From positions 1 to 64,000 of the forward strand of contig CAZYSK010000012.1 in the NCBI GenBank assembly GCA_964649415.1: 64,000 nt of DNA. Reading direction: 5' to 3'. The notes under the pieces are model-generated. The model had not been told where the DNA came from, made no database searches, and was given only the letters and a program-made list of their open reading frames with translations. The stretch's first letter is position 1; each line of letters starts with the position of its first letter. Both the position numbers and the translations under genes were made by a program. Positions 59,266-64,000 of the stretch are shown here, one piece after another. The stretch is from CAZYSK01 sp964649415. Its GTDB lineage: Bacteria > Chloroflexota > Anaerolineae > B4-G1.

Positions 59266-60332
59266 CGCGAGTATACCTACATGGGCTCAGCAAAGTTTTT
59301 CACGGTCAGGAGGAAGTGCATGCCGTGAAGAATCTCGACCTGGAGATCGCCTCCGGCAAGATCACCGCACTTCTGGGGCCTTCGGGGTGCGGCAAGACGA
59401 CCACATTGAAGATGATCGCTGGATTGCTGCGGCCTACCGAGGGTGATGTCAGCTTCGATGGCCAATCGGTGCTGGGCATCCCGGCTGAGAAACGAGGCGC
59501 GGCGATGGTTTTCCAGAACTACTTGTTATTCCCCTATATGTCGGTCGGGGAGAACGTCGGGTTTGGATTGCGCATGCGGCACGTGGACAAGAAGACCATT
59601 GAGGAGAAGGTGTCCGAGATGCTCGAGTTGGTGCGGCTGCCTGGCTACGAGAACCGGCGGCCCAAACAGCTCTCCGGGGGCCAGCAGCAGCGCGTGGCGT
59701 TGGCCCGTGCGCTGATCATAGAGCCCAAGGTGCTGCTCCTGGATGAACCGCTAAGCAATCTGGATGCCCACTTGCGGGACGAGATGCGAGAGTTCATCCT
59801 AGGCATTCAACGCCAGCTCGGCATCACGACCATCTTCGTCACCCACGATCAGCAGGAAGCGGTGGTACTGGCCGACGTGATCGCTCTCATGTTTGACGGT
59901 GAACTGCATCAGTTCGATCTTCCCAATGCCTTTTACGAACGCCCCTCGAGCGTGAGGGTCGCCCGCTTCTTCGGAGGAGTTAACTTCCTGGAGGGCGTGA
60001 AGCAGGGGGAGCAGGTGGAGACGCCTTTGGGTATCCTCCACGTGAATCACCAGGAAATCGCCGACGGCCCGGTGGTCGTCACCGTGCGCCCGGAGCACTT
60101 GAGGCTGGGCGAACAAGGGGAAAACGCGATTCAGGCTCGCGTTCGGAGCCACGTATACGTCGGCACGCACACCCGTTTCAGGGCCGAGGCAGATGAACGG
60201 CAGTTCGAGGTAGTGGCCGAGGCCGCCAGCGTGGAGCGGTTCCGGGATGGAGAGACGCTGCCCTTGAAGTTCCCGCGCGAGAAGATTTGGCTGGTGCCGC
60301 CGGAAGAATCGGCATCACTGCCCACGGGCTAA
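59262..60332 (+). CDS. ABC transporter ATP-binding protein with TOBE-type C-terminus
   Basis: 356 residues from ATG 59262 (site AGGAGG), overlapping the permease stop. All ABC motifs are present: Walker A GPSGCGKTT, Q-loop FQNYLLFPYMS, signature LSGGQQQRVALARAL, Walker B VLLLDEPLSNLD, and H-loop FVTHDQQEA. The C-terminal ~110 residues, including VRPEHLRLGEQGENAI, form an MalK/PotA-like regulatory (TOBE) domain. It energises the importer encoded by the three preceding genes. Confidence 0.92.
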   Translation: MTRVYLHGLSKVFHGQEEVHAVKNLDLEIASGKITALLGPSGCGKTTTLKMIAGLLRPTEGDVSFDGQSVLGIPAEKRGAAMVFQNYLLFPYMSVGENVGFGLRMRHVDKKTIEEKVSEMLELVRLPGYENRRPKQLSGGQQQRVALARALIIEPKVLLLDEPLSNLDAHLRDEMREFILGIQRQLGITTIFVTHDQQEAVVLADVIALMFDGELHQFDLPNAFYERPSSVRVARFFGGVNFLEGVKQGEQVETPLGILHVNHQEIADGPVVVTVRPEHLRLGEQGENAIQARVRSHVYVGTHTRFRAEADERQFEVVAEAASVERFRDGETLPLKFPREKIWLVPPEESASLPTG

Positions 60333-60341
60333 AGGCTAGGC

Positions 60342-61439
60342 ATGGATTCCCTCTCTCGATCTCTGGAAGACACAGTTCTTTTCGACAAGATCTATGCTTC
60401 CATGCTGGCGGGCGCTATCGGCGATGCAATGGGCGGGCCGATCGAGGGCTGGCACTATGAGCGCATTGTCGAGACATACGGTGTCGTTGACGGCCTGCTG
60501 CCATACGAGCGACCTCCAGGTTATCACTCCCATTTCGCCACCGTGCCCGGAACCGTCACCGACGACACCCGGCTCAAGCACACGTTGTGCCAGGCGATCA
60601 TCAACTGTGGCGGCCTGCCCCGGCGCGGCGATCTCGTCAAGGCATGCGCCGATGCTTACTACACCGCCCAAACCGACCTGGAACGCGGCTTCCTGGAGGA
60701 ATACGTCCTGGCCGGCATATATGGCCAGGCAAAACTCGTATGGGGTGGGCAACCGACGAACGGCTTCATCATGATGAACTCGCCGCTTGGTCTCGGCTGT
60801 CCCTGCGATCCTGAGTTTGCCTTCAGTCTGTCGTACAACGTAGACTTCATCAGCGATGGGTACGCCAGATACTCGGCGGCGATGGCAGCTGCAGCGGTCT
60901 CGGCGGCGATGCGTCCTGAGGCAACGGTCACTTCAGTCATTGAGGAATCGTTGGCGGCCTGCCAGGCCCATCGCGTCGAAGGGGAGCTGACCCGCCAATG
61001 GCACTGGTACGAGCACGTCTTCCGGCTTAACGAGAGGTTGGTCGAAACGGCGATTGACATCGCCGCTCGCCACCGCGACGTTTTCAGCCTGCGCGCCGAG
61101 TACTATGAAAGCTTGCAGGTCAGCTCCCTTGGCTCTGAGGCTGCGCAGACGCTGGCCGTGGCCTTGGGAATGCTAGTCGCTGCCGATGGAGATTTGCGGC
61201 AGGCGGTTATTGGTTGTGTCAACTACGGGCGTGACAATGATAGCTACGCCTCCGTTGCCGGAGCCATCGCCGGGGCACTGCATGGCATGAGCGCTGTCCC
61301 ACCCGATTGGCGCAGCACGGTCGAAGCGGCCAATTCCGAATCAGACATGCGTGCGCTGTCGCTGGGACTGGGCGAGGTCGCCCTGCGAAGACAGCAAAAG
61401 ATGCAGACGGTGGTGACACAGGTTGACCGGCTACTGTGA
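60342..61439 (+). CDS. ADP-ribosylglycohydrolase family protein
   Basis: 365 residues, 9 bases after the ABC ATPase gene. The family's metal-binding features are visible: AGAIGDAMGGPIEGWHYERI at the N-terminus, TDDTRLKHTL (D-D-T) and the C-terminal CVNYGRDNDSYASVAGAIAG with the D-x-D-S pair that binds Mg2+/Mn2+ in DraG and ARH enzymes. These enzymes hydrolyse N- or O-glycosidic bonds of ADP-ribose or ribosyl compounds. In this operon a small ribosylated substrate, rather than a modified protein, is likely (inference), since a nucleoside hydrolase follows. Confidence 0.85.
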   Translation: MDSLSRSLEDTVLFDKIYASMLAGAIGDAMGGPIEGWHYERIVETYGVVDGLLPYERPPGYHSHFATVPGTVTDDTRLKHTLCQAIINCGGLPRRGDLVKACADAYYTAQTDLERGFLEEYVLAGIYGQAKLVWGGQPTNGFIMMNSPLGLGCPCDPEFAFSLSYNVDFISDGYARYSAAMAAAAVSAAMRPEATVTSVIEESLAACQAHRVEGELTRQWHWYEHVFRLNERLVETAIDIAARHRDVFSLRAEYYESLQVSSLGSEAAQTLAVALGMLVAADGDLRQAVIGCVNYGRDNDSYASVAGAIAGALHGMSAVPPDWRSTVEAANSESDMRALSLGLGEVALRRQQKMQTVVTQVDRLL

Positions 61440-61483
61440 GCTAAAGCAAGATCCGAGAGAAGATCGCACATGAGGGCGAACCA

Positions 61484-62353
61484 ATGACAGAACAAGTCAT
61501 CTTCGACTGTGATAATACAATGGGACGGCCCTATTGGGAGGTGGATGATGGCCTGACGTTGCTCTATCTGTTGGGCCGATCCGACGTTGAACTGCTGGGC
61601 GTGACCACAACTTTCGGCAACGGCCCCATTGAGCAGGTTCATGCGCTTACGGAGCAACTGCTGCGTGCCCTGGGGCGTGAAGACATTCCGCTCTTCAAGG
61701 GCGAGGGGGAACGGGGCCAGCCTCCCACCGACGCTGCCCGTTTCCTGGCCGAGACCGCCGCGGCCCAGCCAGGCGAGATCACCCTTCTGGCGACCGGTCC
61801 ATTGGGCAACCTGCGGGCCGCCGCTGAACTCGACCCGGATTTCTTCCATAACTTGAAGCAGGTCGCGTGTATGGGGGGGTATCTGCACCCGTTGCGCATC
61901 GGCTGGCGCGACGTGTCTGAGCTGAACCTTTCCTTGGAACCGGAAGGCGCTTTCGCTGTTCTCAATGCCCCGTGTCCGGTCACGCTGATGAATGCACACA
62001 CGTGTCTACAGGCCCCTTTTGGCTGGCGTGACCTGAAGCGGGTTCAGCACTGGGGCCACAGCACGCGCCGTGTCATCCGTAACTGGCTGCTGGCGTTTGG
62101 TTTTCACTGTGGCGTGTCCAAGTTCTTTCTGTGGGATCTGTTGCCGGCAATCTACATCTCGCACCCCGAATTGTTCGACGCCAATTTGGTACGGATGTGT
62201 TCCACCGTAGTAGACTTGAAGACAGGTACAATCGTCATTGGGGGTGAGGGGAACGGCATTCTTGTCAACATGCCCACGCGCATCCTGGATCTGGATCGCT
62301 TCTACACGATCCTTTATGACGCCTGGGCATCAGTGCAGCTCAACCAAACCTGA
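61484..62353 (+). CDS. Inosine/uridine-preferring nucleoside hydrolase family protein
   Basis: 289 residues. The calcium-binding N-terminal motif is of the variant type DCDNTMGRPYWEVDDGLTLL, which keeps the essential Asp cluster. LGVTTTFGNGPIEQ, LLATGPLGNLRAA and MGGYLHP follow at the expected positions. The enzyme cleaves the N-glycosidic bond of ribonucleosides to a base and ribose. The C-terminal half is less typical (HSTRRVIRNWLLAFGFHCG) and could fit a different aglycone. It supports the reading of the operon as a pathway for a ribosylated compound. Confidence 0.85.
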   Translation: MTEQVIFDCDNTMGRPYWEVDDGLTLLYLLGRSDVELLGVTTTFGNGPIEQVHALTEQLLRALGREDIPLFKGEGERGQPPTDAARFLAETAAAQPGEITLLATGPLGNLRAAAELDPDFFHNLKQVACMGGYLHPLRIGWRDVSELNLSLEPEGAFAVLNAPCPVTLMNAHTCLQAPFGWRDLKRVQHWGHSTRRVIRNWLLAFGFHCGVSKFFLWDLLPAIYISHPELFDANLVRMCSTVVDLKTGTIVIGGEGNGILVNMPTRILDLDRFYTILYDAWASVQLNQT

Positions 62354-62393
62354 GCACTAGTGTGAAACCAGTTGCTGATCAATGGAGGGGAAT

Positions 62394-63365
62394 ATGATGG
62401 CGATGGATGGTGACGATCTTCTGGTACGCATCGCCTGGCTCTACTACATCGAAGATCTCACGCAGCAAGAGATCGCTGACCGAATTCATCTGCCCCGCGT
62501 CAAGGTGACCCGCTTGCTGAAACAGGCCCGCGATGAAGGCATTGTGGAGTTCCGTATTGTGAAACCCACGGTGCACCTGGAGCTTGAGAGGGAACTGCGG
62601 TTGCACTTCGGCCTCAAGGATGCGATAGTCATTCCCACTCCGTTGGACGGCGAGCGGTTGCGTCCTGCTCTTGGAGAGGCAGCGGCGAAGTACCTGCAGT
62701 CCCTTTTCCGCCCGGGTCTCGTGATCGGATTGGGGATGGGACGGACACTGGCCGAGATTCCAGACTTCGTTGAACCTATCCCCAGCAGCGGGTGCGTCTT
62801 CAGGGAAATGGTGGGTGGGTCCAGCAGGGCTGACTTGGGTCTTGATACCTACAACGTCAGTTGGAGGCTGGCGGAGCGGTGTGGCGGCATTGTGGAGCAT
62901 ATCTTTGCGCCTTTGCTGGTTGAGAGCACCGAGACTCGAGAGGCGTTGTGGAACGACTCCCGTATCGTTGCAACCCTGGAGAAGGCCGCGCAATGTGACG
63001 TGGGGGTGGTGGGCATCGGCGACGTAGGCGACGACATGCTCCTGTTTCAACTGGGATGCTGCGATGCCGCTACCGTCCGTTATCTGCAAGATCGGGGTGC
63101 GGTGGGTGATATCCTGGGACGCATGTTTGACGTCAATGGGGAACGCGTTAGATGCGAAATGGACGAGCGCCTCATCGCGCTCGACCTGGAGCAGCTTCGC
63201 GGGATCTCCACCATGGTTGCCATAGCCGGTGGTACGGAGAAAACGAGGGCGATTCTAGGTGCGCTGCGTGGCTCATACGTGAACGTACTGATTACGGATA
63301 TGGAGAGCGCCCGGGCCGTGCTGCGGGAAAGCGGGACGGATGAGAAGAGGGTGAGCGATGGATAA
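62394..63365 (+). CDS. SorC/DeoR-type sugar-responsive transcriptional regulator
   Basis: 323 residues; ATG 62394 or 62397 follows GGAGGGG at proper spacing, better than ATG 62382. The N-terminal helix-turn-helix VRIAWLYYIEDLTQQEIADR and LPRVKVTRLLKQARDEGIVE are typical of SorC regulators. The C-terminal sugar-phosphate-binding domain has GLGMGRTLAEIPDFV, GGSSRADLG and VAIAGGTEKTRAILGALRG. These proteins bind palindromic operators and respond to a phosphorylated sugar. The palindrome at 51080-51108 upstream of the operon is the likely site (inference). Its stop overlaps the next gene by 8 bases. Confidence 0.85.
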   Translation: MMAMDGDDLLVRIAWLYYIEDLTQQEIADRIHLPRVKVTRLLKQARDEGIVEFRIVKPTVHLELERELRLHFGLKDAIVIPTPLDGERLRPALGEAAAKYLQSLFRPGLVIGLGMGRTLAEIPDFVEPIPSSGCVFREMVGGSSRADLGLDTYNVSWRLAERCGGIVEHIFAPLLVESTETREALWNDSRIVATLEKAAQCDVGVVGIGDVGDDMLLFQLGCCDAATVRYLQDRGAVGDILGRMFDVNGERVRCEMDERLIALDLEQLRGISTMVAIAGGTEKTRAILGALRGSYVNVLITDMESARAVLRESGTDEKRVSDG

Positions 63366-64000
63366 GATGAACGCTGTGGTTGTGCACCAGGGCAGCCAGT
63401 TCTGCTACGAGCAGGTAAAGAGGCCACAGGCTGGGCCTGGAGAGATCGTCATCCAAGTGGAGGCCGCTGGCATCTGTGCCGCTGATCGCAAGATACATAG
63501 TGGTAATCATCCTTGGCAACTGCCTGATCCCTACATTCCGGGTCATGAGTACGTAGGCCCGATCGTTGAGATGGGCGAGGATGTGGCGGGAAGTACCGGG
63601 CTTCGCCTTGGCGACCGGGTCACAGCGGAAATCATCGTGCCGTGCCGCACCTGCTGGTTCTGTCAGCGAGGGCTCTATCATCTCTGTGACAGGCCCGGCG
63701 TGTGCGTCGGCGCTTGGGCTGAGTACTTGAGGATTCCACAGGGCGCGATCATCCACCACGTGCCTTCTGAACTGCCGGCAGAACAAGCCGCACTCACTGA
63801 GCCGCTTTCCTGCTCTATCCACGGTATCCAGTTGGCGGACATTGGTTTGGACGACGTGGTGGTCATCGCCGGGCTGGGGGCTATCGGTATGGGTATGCTG
63901 CAAGTGGCGCGCCTCAAGACACCTCGCCTCCTGATCGGCCTGGACGTAGACGACGACCTACTTGAGATCGCTCAGCAATTGGGCGCCGATCACGTCTTCA
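63358..64000 (+). CDS. Zinc-dependent medium-chain alcohol dehydrogenase 3 (3' end outside window)
   Basis: Starts at ATG 63358, overlapping the regulator's stop (ATG 63367 is also possible), and remains open to the window edge, giving 214 residues. MDR features: EAAGICAADRKIHSG with the catalytic Cys, IPGHEYVGPI, a structural zinc loop CRTCWFCQRGLYHLC, and the start of the NAD-binding fold VVIAGLGAIGMGMLQVA. It is the third such dehydrogenase in the operon. The C-terminal part and any further operon genes lie beyond 64000. Confidence 0.85.
   Translation, partial: MDKMNAVVVHQGSQFCYEQVKRPQAGPGEIVIQVEAAGICAADRKIHSGNHPWQLPDPYIPGHEYVGPIVEMGEDVAGSTGLRLGDRVTAEIIVPCRTCWFCQRGLYHLCDRPGVCVGAWAEYLRIPQGAIIHHVPSELPAEQAALTEPLSCSIHGIQLADIGLDDVVVIAGLGAIGMGMLQVARLKTPRLLIGLDVDDDLLEIAQQLGADHVF

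Noticed and set aside
1..64000. tRNA or rRNA genes
   Set aside because: I saw no cloverleaf with a GGTTCGAATCC-type T arm and no conserved rRNA segments on either strand; a tRNAscan-SE run would be decisive.

Overview
The window looks like a chromosomal segment of a GC-rich, non-proteobacterial environmental bacterium. I favour Chloroflexota (Anaerolineae/Caldilineae-like). The grounds are many paralogous P-loop ATPases next to Pro/Thr-stalked surface proteins, secreted DUF11/lamin-tail proteins, heptanucleotide arrays, a GxxExxY gene, and a B12-binding mutase subunit beside MeaB. There is no rRNA or ribosomal protein gene, so the placement is inference. I see no tRNA and no CRISPR array.

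Region 1 (1-2371) is the end of a thiamine-type ABC uptake locus: the C-terminus of the binding protein and a two-domain permease. A perfectly phased 35-unit heptamer array forms the 5' end of the permease reading frame.

Region 2 (2390-34751) is the accessory core. It holds eight ATPases with GRExE/Walker A/Walker B hallmarks. They fall into a cytosolic-type clade (A: 2926, 18684, 23424, 24813, 29639) and a membrane-anchored clade (B: 4402, 19792, 26392), and three times an A gene is followed directly by a B gene. Clade A members carry different additions: an inserted effector-associated-type helical domain, a winged-helix DNA-binding domain, an extracytoplasmic Ig-like domain, or a Ser/Thr kinase. 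Interleaved are a repeat-TM-stalk protein, a secreted beta-helix/Ig/propeller protein, two paralogous membrane-anchored IPT proteins and a von Willebrand A adhesin. This fits an envelope-to-cytoplasm sensing or conflict system, but no effector such as a nuclease or TIR is visible. Each half of the cluster is preceded by a copy of what looks like a structured small RNA. Each copy has a consensus promoter and a 37-nt block of identical geometry whose hairpin shows compensatory changes. Between the halves lie two duplicated units of a ribbon-helix-helix regulator plus a small membrane protein, under near-identical promoter/operators. From about 13.3 to 35.4 kb the sequence is visibly less GC-rich than its flanks.

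Region 3 (35488-41651) is mostly ordinary chromosomal genes: methylmalonyl-CoA mutase B12 subunit, MeaB, a GxxExxY protein between inverted repeat copies, two GNAT acetyltransferases, a PRPP synthetase homologue, a DUF6062-like Cys-pair protein and a GT4 glycosyltransferase.

Region 4 (41692-51000) has two large secreted proteins on the minus strand (a DUF11/Ig repeat protein and a lamin-tail/phospholipase-D protein), a small operon with a frameshifted C39-like peptidase, a DUF457-type membrane protein carrying translated palindromic repeats, and an IS3 remnant.

Region 5 (51080-64000, running off the end) is one long catabolic operon behind a palindromic promoter. It contains a URO-D-type protein, three zinc alcohol dehydrogenases, a fucose/arabinose-isomerase-like protein, a YnjBCD-like ABC importer, an ADP-ribosylglycohydrolase, a nucleoside hydrolase and a SorC-type regulator. 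The combination suggests uptake and breakdown of a ribosylated or polyol compound that I cannot identify.
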